Shown here piece by piece: positions 19,124-29,182 of a stretch of DNA of 64,000 nucleotides. Made by a program: the position numbers and the translations under genes. The stretch is from Saprospiraceae bacterium (GTDB taxonomy: Bacteria; Bacteroidota; Bacteroidia; Chitinophagales; Saprospiraceae): assembly GCA_016722285.1 (NCBI GenBank), contig JADKGI010000030.1:310001-374000 (forward strand). Direction: 5' to 3'. Below the pieces are notes generated by a model. It worked only from the letters and a program-made list of their open reading frames with translations. It ran no database searches and was not told where the DNA came from. Every line of letters begins with the position of its first letter. The first letter of the stretch is position 1.

Positions 19124-21255
19124 ATGAAAAAATCATTCCTTTCATTACTGATAATTTCAGCAGCATTTATATGCATGTCATTTAATGGGTACAAGAAACC
19201 GAGTAGTATTAAACACCATATTGACAACATACTTAGATGGGAAGAAAAATTTGGCTTCAGCGGATCCGTCATAGTTGTCAAGGATGGTGAGATAATATTA
19301 AATAAAGGCTACGGTTATGCAAATAGTAAATCGAAGTTTCTAAATTCTCCAAAAACTACTTTTTATATTGCGTCTGTTAGTAAGCCAATTACCGCTTTAG
19401 GGGTAATGAAGTTAGTTGAAGACAATAAAGTTAGTTTGTCAGACAAATTGTCGAAATATTTTCCCAATGTACCCGAAAGTAAAAAAGCAATTACTATTGA
19501 AATGTTGTTGACTCATTTATCCGGGTTGAAGGACACATATTCCTGCGACAATATTTCAGACCGAAACAAAGCCATTGAAACTATTTTAAATGACACCCCA
19601 ATGGTTGCACATCCTGGAGCTAAATTCAATTATTCCGGTGACAACTATACTTTGCTTGCCGCTATCATTGAAATGGCATCAGGGGTAACATTTGAAAACT
19701 TTATTAAAGATAAAATACTACTACCTGCAGGCATTCGCAAAAGCATTTACCGGGCAAATGCCGGAAGAGCAGTACAATGATTTTGCATCCCCTTTCGAAA
19801 ATTCAACGTATAAAAGCCTGAAAGATGTTGAGGCAACCTGGGGTAGAAAAGGAAGGGCAGGAATGATATTATCAGTGGAGGATTTATATAAATTAGATAA
19901 AGCTTTTACTGAAAATAAAATTCTAAATCACAATACAGTTTCCAATATACTATCGCCTAAAATAAAAGGCAGCGACAAATCTAATTATGGCTACGGATTT
20001 GTTATTGATCAAAGTATCCGGGGAACAAGGGTGTTTGGACATAGTGGGGATGACGATGGCGTTGGGCATAATGTTGAATATCTTGATTTTCCGGAAGAAA
20101 ATATAAAAATATTTATTGCATCCAATAGTGGGTTGTATTCTGGCACTTCCTGGTCGGCTGTTGTTTCTTCGCTCCTGCAACGATTCTTATTTAAGTCCAA
20201 TTTCACTTACGCTTCAGATAATTTATATTATAACGAATTCAGGAAGTTCCCTTCAGAAGAACTGGAAAAATATGAAGGAGTTTATCAATCAGGAAATACA
20301 GATTATCATGTCTGGATAAATAATGAGCAACAACTCATTTTAAGCCCTGTTGGAAATGAAATTTCACAAACATTTGGCTATTCAGATGCCTATATCAAAA
20401 AAAATGATCTTGCTAAATTAATTTTAGAAGAAACCCATAATCAGCAGTATATACTGCTCCAAAATAATAAGGGATAATACATCATTTGAAAATTTAAAAA
20501 ACACTTTTAGTAGTGTATGGCAATCTTTAGAGAAGAAAAACGGACCACTGGAAAGAATAGAAATCTTAGGCACGGCCAATATTTGGAGTGGAAATTACCA
20601 GGCAGATATTGCCACATGGTTCAAATTGGTTTTCAAGAACAAAATGCAGTTGTACAGAATGGAATGGGATGGCAATGATAAAATTGCCGGGTTAGGTGGT
20701 GGTAGGATACCTTATCCAATGATGTTTATTTTGAATGGAATCGCAAAAGGAGAGTTTATTGGTTTTGATGTTGCAAATGGAAAGACCATAGCCATAAATT
20801 TCTTAGGAGTTGATAAAGATGGTAAAGCCACAATGGAAGTAAATGTAGGAGAGAACAAACCTCGGCTTTTAAATAATACCGGCGATGTAAATTTATTACC
20901 TAAACGTTCCGCTGCTGAACTGATTTACAATATTTTCACAACCAAGGGTATCACAGCCGTTACAGATGAAATGGAATCAATAAAAAACAGAAAACTTGAC
21001 CGCTTTGATATAGATGCCGGCGAGCTAAATGATGTTGGTTATTTATTGTTAAATGAAAATAAAATTAATGAGGCAATCGCAGTATTTACAATCCAAACGC
21101 AAGAATTTCCTGAAAATGCCAATGCATTTGATAGTCTGGCAGAGGCGCTCATGAAAGCTGGAAATAAGTCAGAAGCTATTAGAAATTATAAAAAATCTTT
21201 AGAAATAGACCCTGAAAACGAGAATGCAAGAAAAATGATTGAAAAATTAAAATAA
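19124..21255 (+). CDS. Secreted serine hydrolase (class C beta-lactamase/PBP-like) with TPR tail, two frame breaks
   Basis: About 709 residues when corrected for two apparent one-base insertions, near 19745 and near 20470. A signal peptide (1-22) precedes a Beta-lactamase domain with the catalytic S-x-x-K in YIASVSKPITALG, a tyrosine motif in FNYSGDNYTLL and the C-terminal HxG-type motif FGHSGDDDGVG in the second segment. The third segment (from about 20470) holds a beta-rich region and at least one TPR unit (ANAFDSLAEALMKAGNKSEA). Family members cleave or transfer acyl groups on D-Ala peptides, beta-lactams or esters; which applies here cannot be told. All catalytic motifs survive across the breaks. 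Confidence 0.8.
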
Positions 21256-21344
21256 TCAATTTTGTGGTATATTCAACAGTTTTTTACTTTAAGAAAAAGC
21301 ATTTCCTAACTTATATTCGATAAGTAATCTAAATTATCAAATTT

Positions 21345-22424
21345 TCAAAAATACTTAAATGTCTGACCACTCTTTATATTGAGTAATGATTCATATATCA
21401 GACGTATGACACTCTCAATATCCTGCTTATGCGCCATCTCGACGGTAGTATGCATATATCTGAGGGGCAATGATATTAATACCGATGGCACCCCACCATT
21501 ACTATAAGCAAAAGCATCTGTATCCGTACCTGTACTGCGACTTGATGCGGCACGCTGAAATTCTATTTTGTTCTGTTCTGCCACGCCGATAATCTGCTCA
21601 AGAAGAAGATTATGAACAGCCGGCGCATATGTCAGACTTGGTCCGGCACCACATTTTGTATCTCCCTGGACTTTATTATTCAACATCGGTGTTCCTGTAT
21701 CATGTGTGACATCAGTAACTATAGCCAGGTGCGGCTTTATAGTGTTGGCTATCATTTCGGCTCCTCGAAGACCTATTTCTTCCTGGACGGCATTGACTAT
21801 ATATAGAGAATATGGTAAAGATTTCTTTTTCTCCTTTAACATACGTGCCACCTCTGCGATACAAAATCCACCGATTCGATTATCCAATGCACGACCGCAG
21901 TAGTATGTATTGTTGAGTTTTGTCAGTTCATCCTGAAAAGTGATCACACACCCTACATGGACACCCATTTCGATAACTTCTGCTTTGTCTTTGGCACCGA
22001 CATCAACAAAAATGTTTTCCAAAGTAGGGGCCATGTTTTCGTCTTTTCCTTTTCTAGTATGGATAGCCGGCCAGCCGAACACACCTTTCACGATTCCTTT
22101 TTTGGTATGAATATTTACCCTCATGGATGGTGCAATAATGTGATCAGATCCTCCATTGCGTATTACCTGAATAAATCCATTGTCCGAAATATAATTAACG
22201 TACCATGAAATTTCATCTGCATGAGCCTCGATCACCACCCGATAGTCTTTCCCAGGATTTATAACGCCGTATGCAGTACCGTAATTGTCGAGATGCCATT
22301 CATCTACGTAATGCTTTATGTACTCAACCCAAATTTTCTGACCAGGTGTTTCAAAACCTGTCGGTGACGCATTATTAAGATATTTATATAAAAATTCTTC
22401 TGATTTTTTAGAGATAACACTCAT
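21345..22424 (-). CDS. M42 family metallopeptidase (glutamyl aminopeptidase-like)
   Basis: The 359 residues match the family length. Metal-ligand motifs are visible: His/Asp in VIEAHADEISW, Asp in GRALDNRIGG, the Glu pair in VQEEIGLRGAE, Asp in VTDVTHDTGTP and His in RYMHTTVEM. M42 enzymes are cytosolic, dodecameric, two-metal aminopeptidases that trim peptides. The gene follows pyrE by 33 bp on the same strand and is probably co-transcribed with it. The start gives MSVISKKSEEFLYKYL, a normal N-terminus. Confidence 0.93.
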   Translation of the reverse strand: MSVISKKSEEFLYKYLNNASPTGFETPGQKIWVEYIKHYVDEWHLDNYGTAYGVINPGKDYRVVIEAHADEISWYVNYISDNGFIQVIRNGGSDHIIAPSMRVNIHTKKGIVKGVFGWPAIHTRKGKDENMAPTLENIFVDVGAKDKAEVIEMGVHVGCVITFQDELTKLNNTYYCGRALDNRIGGFCIAEVARMLKEKKKSLPYSLYIVNAVQEEIGLRGAEMIANTIKPHLAIVTDVTHDTGTPMLNNKVQGDTKCGAGPSLTYAPAVHNLLLEQIIGVAEQNKIEFQRAASSRSTGTDTDAFAYSNGGVPSVLISLPLRYMHTTVEMAHKQDIESVIRLIYESLLNIKSGQTFKYF

Positions 22425-22457
22425 CTGGTTTTATATTTCGTTTTTGAGATATTAATA

Positions 22458-23093
22458 TTAAAAATGTTTTTGATACCATTGTTCAGGATTACTATTCCAT
22501 TCTGCCAGTATCTCAGCTTCAGCTTCTGTAATATATCTGATCAGTTTCGCTTCATTAAGCAAAGCATTATAGTTGGACAAAGTAATATATTTACAATCAC
22601 TATTCCTAAAATTTTGTTTGGCTTTTTCAAACCCATAATCAAAAATAGCGATTACCCCTGATACTGAGTGACCTTGGGATCTAAGGATTTCCACTACTTC
22701 CAAAGAACTCCCTCCTGTCGATATCAGGTCTTCTACTACAAGAATTTTTGAATTTGACTTTATCTCTCCTTCTATCTGATTTTGTCTGCCGTGGCCTTTA
22801 GGAGCCGATCGAACATAACAAAAAGGCATGTTTAAGTGATCTGATAGAATGGCACCGTGAGCAATGCCTGCAGTAGCAACTCCGGCGATGATGTCAAATT
22901 TACCAAATTCATGAGATGCCTGGCCAAAAGCAATTTTTATCTCATTTCTTACACCAGGGTATGACAAAGTGATTCGATTATCACAATATACCGGAGACCG
23001 CATTCCTGAAGCCCATACAAAAGGATTTTGTGGGTTTAATTTAATTGCTTTTATTTGCAAAAGTTTTTGTGCGATCGATTTTTCAGTGCTCAT
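22458..23093 (-). CDS. pyrE: Orotate phosphoribosyltransferase
   Basis: This enzyme joins orotate to PRPP, giving OMP in pyrimidine synthesis. The PRPP-binding signature is KILVVEDLISTGGSS, the orotate-side segment is FVWASGMRSPVYCDNR, and the flexible loop is YVRSAPKGHGRQNQIEG. I start at MSTEKSIAQKLL (23093), giving 211 residues, because the ATG at 23120 would run into the divergent NUDIX gene, which starts at 23106. That leaves only 12 bp between the two start codons. The M42 peptidase gene follows on the same strand. Confidence 0.93.
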   Translation of the reverse strand: MSTEKSIAQKLLQIKAIKLNPQNPFVWASGMRSPVYCDNRITLSYPGVRNEIKIAFGQASHEFGKFDIIAGVATAGIAHGAILSDHLNMPFCYVRSAPKGHGRQNQIEGEIKSNSKILVVEDLISTGGSSLEVVEILRSQGHSVSGVIAIFDYGFEKAKQNFRNSDCKYITLSNYNALLNEAKLIRYITEAEAEILAEWNSNPEQWYQKHF

Positions 23094-23105
23094 CTTAAAC
23101 ATTAT

Positions 23106-23780
23106 ATGGAAAAGCCGCAAATTTATAAAATTTATATCAACGAAGTAGAAGTAATACTCAAACCTTCCGGTTCGGTCACTCTGGATGACACGGTTTCATC
23201 GGTTAGTGTTGTCGTAAAATATACAGGCAACAAAAAACATCTGCTGGATTATATCAATATTCTGGAGAAATCATTAAAGTCAGAAAAGCTGATTATTCAT
23301 CATGAAGATTATTTAAAATTAAAGGCTGATTTTAAATCTCATTTTTCAGAAATTGAGGCAGCAGGAGGCCTTGTTTTTAATGAAAAAAATGAATTTCTTT
23401 TTATTTTCAGGAGCGGTTCCTGGGATCTGCCCAAAGGACGAATAGAAAATAATGAAACTAAAAAAGATGCCGCCATGCGCGAAATAACTGAAGAAACAGG
23501 CATTAAAAAACTTACTGTGTTAGAAAAACTCATGATTACAAGGCATACTTTCAGAAGTAATGTCGGTAAGCGAATTATCAAGAAATCACACTGGTATCTT
23601 CTGGAAACTAAAAAGCAATCACCAGTTCCACAAACTGACGAAGATATAGAAAAGGCAGAGTGGATGACTATGGAAAAGTTTTTTAGTAAAAAGCGTAAAA
23701 TTTATCCAAACATCCTGGATGTCATTCATACTCAGGATACTCCTGAAATCACCAATAAGGTTCAGATAAAAATCAAATGA
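23106..23780 (+). CDS. NUDIX hydrolase
   Basis: A 224-residue protein with a complete NUDIX box at about residues 115-137: G-x5-E-x7-REITEETGI, beginning GRIENNE. It hydrolyses a nucleoside-diphosphate-linked substrate using divalent metal bound by the REITEE glutamates. A 110-residue N-terminal extension (EKPQIYKIYINEVEVILK) of unknown role precedes the domain. I choose the ATG at 23106; the in-frame ATG at 23055 would overlap pyrE. Its stop overlaps the mtgA start by 4 bp (ATGA), so the two are translationally coupled although no metabolic link is obvious. Confidence 0.88.
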   Translation: MEKPQIYKIYINEVEVILKPSGSVTLDDTVSSVSVVVKYTGNKKHLLDYINILEKSLKSEKLIIHHEDYLKLKADFKSHFSEIEAAGGLVFNEKNEFLFIFRSGSWDLPKGRIENNETKKDAAMREITEETGIKKLTVLEKLMITRHTFRSNVGKRIIKKSHWYLLETKKQSPVPQTDEDIEKAEWMTMEKFFSKKRKIYPNILDVIHTQDTPEITNKVQIKIK

Positions 23781-24523
23781 AATCCACTTTTGCAGCAATA
23801 ATAAAATGGTTGGCAGAATATTATAAAGACATTATTGTTTGCTCTATTTCGATAACGGTTGCATGGACTTTGATTTACAGAATCATCCCACCACCTATCA
23901 CTTTACTGATGGTTACGCGTGTTATGACTTCCGAAGGGAAACTTAGTTACAAATATGTTGATGAAAGTAACATTTCTCCATACGTAAAAGTATGTGCTAT
24001 GGCATCTGAAGATCAAAATCTTCCGTTTCATAGTGGCATGGATATAGAAGCGATCAGAAAGGCATTAAAAGTCAATCAAAAAAGTAAGAAATTGTATGGT
24101 GCGAGTACCATTTCACAGCAAGTAGCAAAAAATGTATTTCTTTTTCCCCAAAGGTCGTACATTAGAAAAGGGTTGGAGCTTTATTTTACATTTCTTATTG
24201 AAACTTTCTGGCCTAAAAATAAAATTCTGGAAATGTATCTGAATGTAGCCGAGATGGGTGAACACATTTTTGGAATCGAAATGGCAGCAAAACTTTATTT
24301 TGGAAAATCCGCTTCACAATTATCAATAAAAGAATCTGCCATCATCATAGCTATATTGCCCAGTCCAAGAAAGTATAGTGTAAGAAATCCGGGAAATTAT
24401 GTAGCAGGCCGACAAAGTGAGATTGTGTCGCTATATTACTCATTGGATGGGAATTTATATATCAGAGAGTTATATGTAAAAGCAGACAAGTCATTGTATG
24501 ATTTTAGTAATTACCGAAAGTAA
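23777..24523 (+). CDS. mtgA: Monofunctional biosynthetic peptidoglycan transglycosylase
   Basis: A 248-residue GT51 enzyme that polymerises lipid II into glycan chains. An N-terminal membrane anchor lies at about 20-42. The catalytic Glu is in MASEDQNLPFHSGMD, and further GT51 motifs are YGASTISQQVAKN and LEMYLNVAEMGEHIFGIE. There is no transpeptidase domain, as expected for MtgA. It overlaps the NUDIX gene by 4 bp and is followed by the TerB-like gene 65 bp downstream. Confidence 0.92.
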   Translation: MKSTFAAIIKWLAEYYKDIIVCSISITVAWTLIYRIIPPPITLLMVTRVMTSEGKLSYKYVDESNISPYVKVCAMASEDQNLPFHSGMDIEAIRKALKVNQKSKKLYGASTISQQVAKNVFLFPQRSYIRKGLELYFTFLIETFWPKNKILEMYLNVAEMGEHIFGIEMAAKLYFGKSASQLSIKESAIIIAILPSPRKYSVRNPGNYVAGRQSEIVSLYYSLDGNLYIRELYVKADKSLYDFSNYRK

Positions 24524-24588
24524 AAACTCATATATAATTTATATTAATAGGCTCGGATGTTGTAAATTTGTAAAAAAATTAGTATTCT

Positions 24589-25072
24589 ATGAAAGATTAT
24601 TTTAAAATGTTAAGCAATAATGAATGGCAGGAATTGCAGGATACGGTTCCCTTAATTGGTATTCTGATTGCCGGAGCAGATGGAAATATCGAAGACAAAG
24701 AGGTAAGCTGGTCCAAAAAAGTAGCACACATCAGAAGTTATAAACTAAAAGGCGGACTTAAGACATTTTATGAAGAGGTAAACTTGAATTATGAAGCCAG
24801 ATTTAATCATTTTATCCAGGAGCTCCCTTGGGATGCAAAGGAAAGGACAACAATTATTTCAAAAAATTGTCCCACATAAATGTAATCCTTGCAAAACTTG
24901 ATCCGGTTATTGGATCAAAATTATATAAGAGTTTTGTCAGTTTTGCCGAGCAGGTTGCTAAAGCATCAGGTGGTGTTATGGGATTTTTTCAATAAACAAA
25001 GACGAGTCACAATTGATTTCTTTGTCAATGATTGATCCAATCCTTGCAAATAGATTTGAAGAAGAAGAGTAA
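24589..25072 (+). CDS. TerB-like uncharacterised protein with two frame breaks
   Basis: The raw frame stops at 24879, but two single-base corrections give a clean 161-residue protein. The first is in the A6 run at 24861-24866 (one A short), continuing KKLSHINVILAKLDPVIGSK. The second is in the T6 run at 24984-24989 (one T short), continuing SINKDESQLISLSMIDPILA and ending RFEEEE at 25072. The helical N-terminus with GILIAGADGNIEDKEVSW resembles TerB-type acidic helical proteins. Function unknown. It converges with the pseudouridine synthase gene, whose stop lies 8 bp further on. Confidence 0.72.
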
Positions 25073-25079
25073 GGTTAAT

Positions 25080-25814
25080 TTACTTTTTTCTACTTTTTCC
25101 TCTGTAGGATAGATAAGAGCCTTTAATTGGCTTAGATTCGGAAGGTTTTTTTGTCTCAGATTTGGTAAAATCAGATTTCCTTACTGATGATGTATTTTTC
25201 TTAATTTTAGGGGAATTTATTAATTCTATTTTTAGTAATTTACATAGTTCTTCTGCTCCAAGTGTGTAATATTTACCAGGATCAAGTTTATTCAGCTTTA
25301 GATCTTCTATTTGTGTTCTGACCAGTCTGAGTACCGGAAATCCAACCGAAGCAAACATCTTTCTCACTTGTCGGTTTTTCCCCTCTGTAAGTTCGATCAG
25401 GGCCCAGGATGTGGGTATATTTTGCCGGACTCTTATCGGAGGATTTCTTTCAGGTAAAACAGGAGGTTTCGACAATTTCTTTACTGAGCATGGTTTGGTT
25501 CGGTAAGATCCTTTTTCAAGTTTAATATCGACCCCTTTTATTAACGCATCGATGGCATTTTCTGAAACTTCATTTTCCACCTGTACAAAATAAGATCGCT
25601 TATGCTTTTTAATTGGATTTAGTAATTTGTCGTTTATGGATTTATCATTGGTGAGAAGTAGCAGACCTTCTGAATCCTTATCTAATCTGCCGACAGGATA
25701 TACATCTTTTTCAACATTCAGATAATCAGAAAGCGTATTGTGATCTTCCCTTTCTTTGGTAAATTGGGTGAGGACATTGTAAGGTTTATAAAAAACGTAA
25801 TATTTGAAATCCAT
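25080..25814 (-). CDS. RsuA/RluE-family rRNA pseudouridine synthase
   Basis: From MDFKYYVFYKPYNVLTQF the protein has 244 residues; an alternative ATG at 25853 adds 13 residues and overlaps the ychF stop by 8 bp. The catalytic Asp is in PVGRLDKDSEGLLLLTND. Other family motifs are KRSYFVQVE and LTEGKNRQVRKMFASVGFPV. There is no S4 domain, as in RluE-type enzymes, which modify 23S rRNA. The C-terminus is a Lys/Ser-rich tail. It lies directly downstream of ychF. Confidence 0.88.
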   Translation of the reverse strand: MDFKYYVFYKPYNVLTQFTKEREDHNTLSDYLNVEKDVYPVGRLDKDSEGLLLLTNDKSINDKLLNPIKKHKRSYFVQVENEVSENAIDALIKGVDIKLEKGSYRTKPCSVKKLSKPPVLPERNPPIRVRQNIPTSWALIELTEGKNRQVRKMFASVGFPVLRLVRTQIEDLKLNKLDPGKYYTLGAEELCKLLKIELINSPKIKKNTSSVRKSDFTKSETKKPSESKPIKGSYLSYRGKSRKK

Positions 25815-25845
25815 ATATAAGTATTGGTAAGTTGGAAACAGGTCA

Positions 25846-26943
25846 TTAGACATTAAATCTGAAATGCATCACATCACCATCTTCAACAATATAGTCCTTG
25901 CCCTCTACCCCCATTTTACCTGCTTCTTTGACGGCATGCTCGGAGCCATATTTTAGGAAGTCGTGATATTTAATTACTTCAGCCCTGATAAATCCTTTTT
26001 CAAAATCTGTATGTATGACACCGGCAGCTTGTGGTGCTTTCCATCCTTTTACTATGGTCCATGCTCTCACTTCCTTTACACCGGCTGTAAAGTAGGTATA
26101 TAAATTTAATAGTTTGTAAGCTGCCTGAATAATTCTGTTAACACCTGGTTCATGAAGCCCCATAGCTTCTATAAATTCCATCCTTTCATCCTTACTTTCC
26201 AACTCAGCTATTTCTGCCTCAATGCTGGCGCAAATAAGCAATACTTCAGCATTTTCATGCTTGATAGCTTCTTTAAACTTTTCGGTTAGCTTATTTCCAT
26301 CAAGGACAGAAGCTTCATCAACATTGCACACATACAATATAGGTTTGCTGGTGAGCAAATACAAATCTTTGTATAAAGCTGCAAAATTATCATCTACATT
26401 AAAGCTTCTGGCTGATTTTTCGCTCTCTAAATGAAGAAGAAGTTTCTCACCCCATTCGGCATTAATAGCATCATCCTTTGACCCTGATTTTGCCTGCTTC
26501 TTTAATTTATCAATTCTCTTTTCCATAGTCTCTATATCCTTAAAAATAAGTTCGAGATCTATGATTACTTTATCTCTGACGGGATCAACACTCCCATCTA
26601 CATGGACTACATTATCGTCTTCAAAACATCGCACCACATGGATGATAGCATCGACTTCACGGATATTGGCCAAAAACTGATTACCCAATCCTTCGCCCTT
26701 ACTTGCCCCTTTGATTAGTCCTGCAATATCCAGAATTTCGACACTGGTAGGTAGAACTCTCTGCGGATTTACCAACTCTGCAAGTCTGTCCAATCTTTCG
26801 TCCGGTACTACTATCACTCCGAGATTGGGCTCTTTGGTAGCAAACGGATAATTGGCTGCCAGTGCTTTCGCAGATGTTAGAGCATTGAATAATGTTGATT
26901 TTCCCACATTCGGAAGACCTACGATTCCACATTGAAGTCCCAT
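25846..26943 (-). CDS. ychF: Redox-regulated ATPase YchF (Obg-like GTPase family)
   Basis: The 365-residue protein has the full family pattern: P-loop [15 protein letters not shown], switch region [14 protein letters not shown]3 [20 protein letters not shown], a helical insert, and the C-terminal TGS domain ending [20 protein letters not shown]. YchF binds ribosomes and hydrolyses ATP. The N-terminus [12 protein letters not shown] fixes the start. The pseudouridine synthase gene follows closely. Confidence 0.96.
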   Translation of the reverse strand: MGLQCGIVGLPNVGKSTLFNALTSAKALAANYPFATKEPNLGVIVVPDERLDRLAELVNPQRVLPTSVEILDIAGLIKGASKGEGLGNQFLANIREVDAIIHVVRCFEDDNVVHVDGSVDPVRDKVIIDLELIFKDIETMEKRIDKLKKQAKSGSKDDAINAEWGEKLLLHLESEKSARSFNVDDNFAALYKDLYLLTSKPILYVCNVDEASVLDGNKLTEKFKEAIKHENAEVLLICASIEAEIAELESKDERMEFIEAMGLHEPGVNRIIQAAYKLLNLYTYFTAGVKEVRAWTIVKGWKAPQAAGVIHTDFEKGFIRAEVIKYHDFLKYGSEHAVKEAGKMGVEGKDYIVEDGDVMHFRFNV

Positions 26944-27067
26944 GATATGATTATTTACGACTGATTTTTCACAAAAAGCCGCAAAGGTATGAAAATAATC
27001 CTTAATAAGTCAGCATTGCCTTGAGAACAGCAAAAAACATTATATTACAAAATATTCAAGCCTTATG

Positions 27068-28333
27068 CTATTTTCTAATTCCCTCAAACAGCCAATTTGC
27101 CAGAGCCTGACGGTTCGTATTAATGATAAGTCTCTTCTGATCTGAAGCATTCCTGATATTGGCCAGTTCGACAAAAAGCATATCAGGCAGTACATTCCTT
27201 ACCATGTATATACCTCTGTCTTCCACAATTCCTTTGTATCCTCGATCCTTCTGATGTTCATCATATTTCGCAGCGAAGACTTCCTGTGTATCCTCAGCTA
27301 GCTTTTTACTCCCCTTATGATTTTTATTATAGTAGAAAAAAACATCCTGTCTGGTTTCGCTGCTTCTGCTATCTACATGAATTTCAATAGCTTTCTGAAT
27401 TTTGACACCTTCTTTTTTATACTTTTTGTATAATCTGTTTATGGTTACTACCCGGTCGTTTAGCCTTTTCTTCTGGTTTAAGGGTATAATGGATTCGCCC
27501 ATCAGCTTTTCATCATTATCGCATTTCAGAAATTGTTCATCTCTGATTCCATCATCCTCATCCTGCACTATCATGTGTACAGTTGCACCATGTTGCATGA
27601 GATCTCTGGCTAAACGCAACGAGACATCATATGAATATTCATCCTCGCACATCCTCGACGGGCATTCAGTGCAGATAGCTCCAGGATCAGGCCCTCCATG
27701 TCCGCTGATGATATAATATACATTGCCGGCTAATGAATAATCTTCAATATTGACTATGTCATAGCCTTTCCCCATCAGAGGAACTTTTATTTCTTTAACA
27801 CCGGTTCTTTTAAGTTCAGTACCTGTTTTTACTGACAATGCAGTCTCCGCGCTATATTCTGAAGTAAGCTTGGATGAATTATCATTCTTGACAGATTCAA
27901 TTGTTGCGTTTGAATTTGAAGTCCCATCCGTTTCACATTCATATTCTGCTATCGGAACCCAAAGCTTGCCGTTTTCTTTATATGTTTTATCACGTATTCC
28001 TTTTTCCAGCAGATCAATATTGAGTTTTTCAATTTTTTTGGCTAAATCATAATCCTTGATGCCCGTAGATGTCCTTATATTTTTTCCATTAAAATCTACA
28101 ATCAATAGTGGCAATTTATAAATTCTACCTGCCATTATGAAGTCCTTATCTCTGAGATTATTAATATCAGCAAATGCCTCGATATTACATATATGTGGAG
28201 TCAGGAGATATCTTTTAAGCAGAGTCTCGATATTATCACCTTTTCTTACTCTTGCCACTGCATGGTTTTCTGAAGCGCCATACACTGGAGATAAGAATAA
28301 AATAATAAGTAAAACGGCTAAGTGTCGTATCAT
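27068..28333 (-). CDS. Secreted N-acetylmuramoyl-L-alanine amidase (Amidase_3) with LysM-like region
   Basis: About 421 residues from MIRHLAVLLIILFLSPVYG, a clear signal peptide; an upstream ATG at 28366 would spoil it. Residues 25-80 look LysM-like (VRKGDNIETLLKRYLLTP, IMAGRIYKLP). The C-terminal 220 residues match Amidase_3: zinc-ligand His in IISGHGGPDPGAI, Glu in EDEYSYDVSLRLA, His in AIEIHVDSR and catalytic Glu in DMLFVELANIRN. It cleaves the stem peptide from muramic acid in peptidoglycan. Two cysteines beside the GHGG loop (CTECPSRMC) are unusual. Confidence 0.88.
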   Translation of the reverse strand: MIRHLAVLLIILFLSPVYGASENHAVARVRKGDNIETLLKRYLLTPHICNIEAFADINNLRDKDFIMAGRIYKLPLLIVDFNGKNIRTSTGIKDYDLAKKIEKLNIDLLEKGIRDKTYKENGKLWVPIAEYECETDGTSNSNATIESVKNDNSSKLTSEYSAETALSVKTGTELKRTGVKEIKVPLMGKGYDIVNIEDYSLAGNVYYIISGHGGPDPGAICTECPSRMCEDEYSYDVSLRLARDLMQHGATVHMIVQDEDDGIRDEQFLKCDNDEKLMGESIIPLNQKKRLNDRVVTINRLYKKYKKEGVKIQKAIEIHVDSRSSETRQDVFFYYNKNHKGSKKLAEDTQEVFAAKYDEHQKDRGYKGIVEDRGIYMVRNVLPDMLFVELANIRNASDQKRLIINTNRQALANWLFEGIRK

Positions 28334-28666
28334 TGGATCGGTATTTTGGAAATTCTGAAAGCACAAAGATATATATTATAAAAATATATAATATGATTTA
28401 GTCAATTTTTTTTCAAATTTTTTAAGCAGAATATGAATATAGTTGAGTTAAAATTTCCATTAAAACACCATATTAGTTAAGTTATAACGGTTATCTCAAC
28501 TTATTTATTATTAAAGAATTTAATTCATATTCAATTTAATATATATGTATAAATTAATTATATTAACAGAAAAATTTAATAAAATTATATCTTGAGTAGT
28601 GACACTTTAAAAAAAAATTATGATTTTTGTAACATTTGTAAATCTATAGCCGTCATCCTTTTGTCA
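28334..28666. other. AT-rich intergenic region between the amidase and the sigma factor
   Basis: Divergent 5' region of very high AT content. It must hold both promoters, but I find no convincing TAnnTTTG box with a spaced TTG. Confidence 0.35.
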
Positions 28667-29182
28667 ATGAGTAAAAATAAAATGAATGCCCTTGAGTTGC
28701 CTTTTAAAGATAAATTGTACAGGTTTGCTCTGAATATTGTAGGCAACAGCTTTGATGCTGAAGACATTATGCAGGAACTCATGATAAAAATCTGGAACCG
28801 AATTGATCAGTTTAATGAAATTGACAATAAGGAGGCTTGGTGCATGACTGTGACCAGAAACATGGCCATAGACAAAACCAGAAGTAAAAAATACAACGTC
28901 CATGACATCGATGGATTTCATCACATCAGTGATGGCAGCGAGACAGTGGACAAAATAATGGAGAAAGATGAACGATTCGGAAGTATTATGCAACTGGTCA
29001 ATCAGCTACCGTATAAACAAAGAGAAATTATACATTTGAGAGACGTAGAAGGGTACAGTTATCAGGAAATAGCTGACATGACTGAATCATCACTTGATTT
29101 TGTAAAAGTAAGTCTTCACAGAGCCAGAAAGACGCTAAAAGAACAATTGTTAAAAAGAAATATAAACAAGTATGAAGCATAA
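28667..29182 (+). CDS. ECF-type RNA polymerase sigma-70 factor
   Basis: From MSKNKMNALELPFKDKLYRF the protein has 171 residues, the normal ECF length; a longer TTG-started frame from 28592 has an unlike-family extension. Region 2 is FDAEDIMQELMIKIWNRI and TVTRNMAIDKTRS. Region 4 is LPYKQREIIHLRDVEGYSYQ, with the HTH EIADMTESSLDFVKVSLHRA. It overlaps the anti-sigma gene by 11 bp, so the pair is coupled. Its targets probably include its own operon with the three DUF4252 genes. Confidence 0.93.
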   Translation: MSKNKMNALELPFKDKLYRFALNIVGNSFDAEDIMQELMIKIWNRIDQFNEIDNKEAWCMTVTRNMAIDKTRSKKYNVHDIDGFHHISDGSETVDKIMEKDERFGSIMQLVNQLPYKQREIIHLRDVEGYSYQEIADMTESSLDFVKVSLHRARKTLKEQLLKRNINKYEA

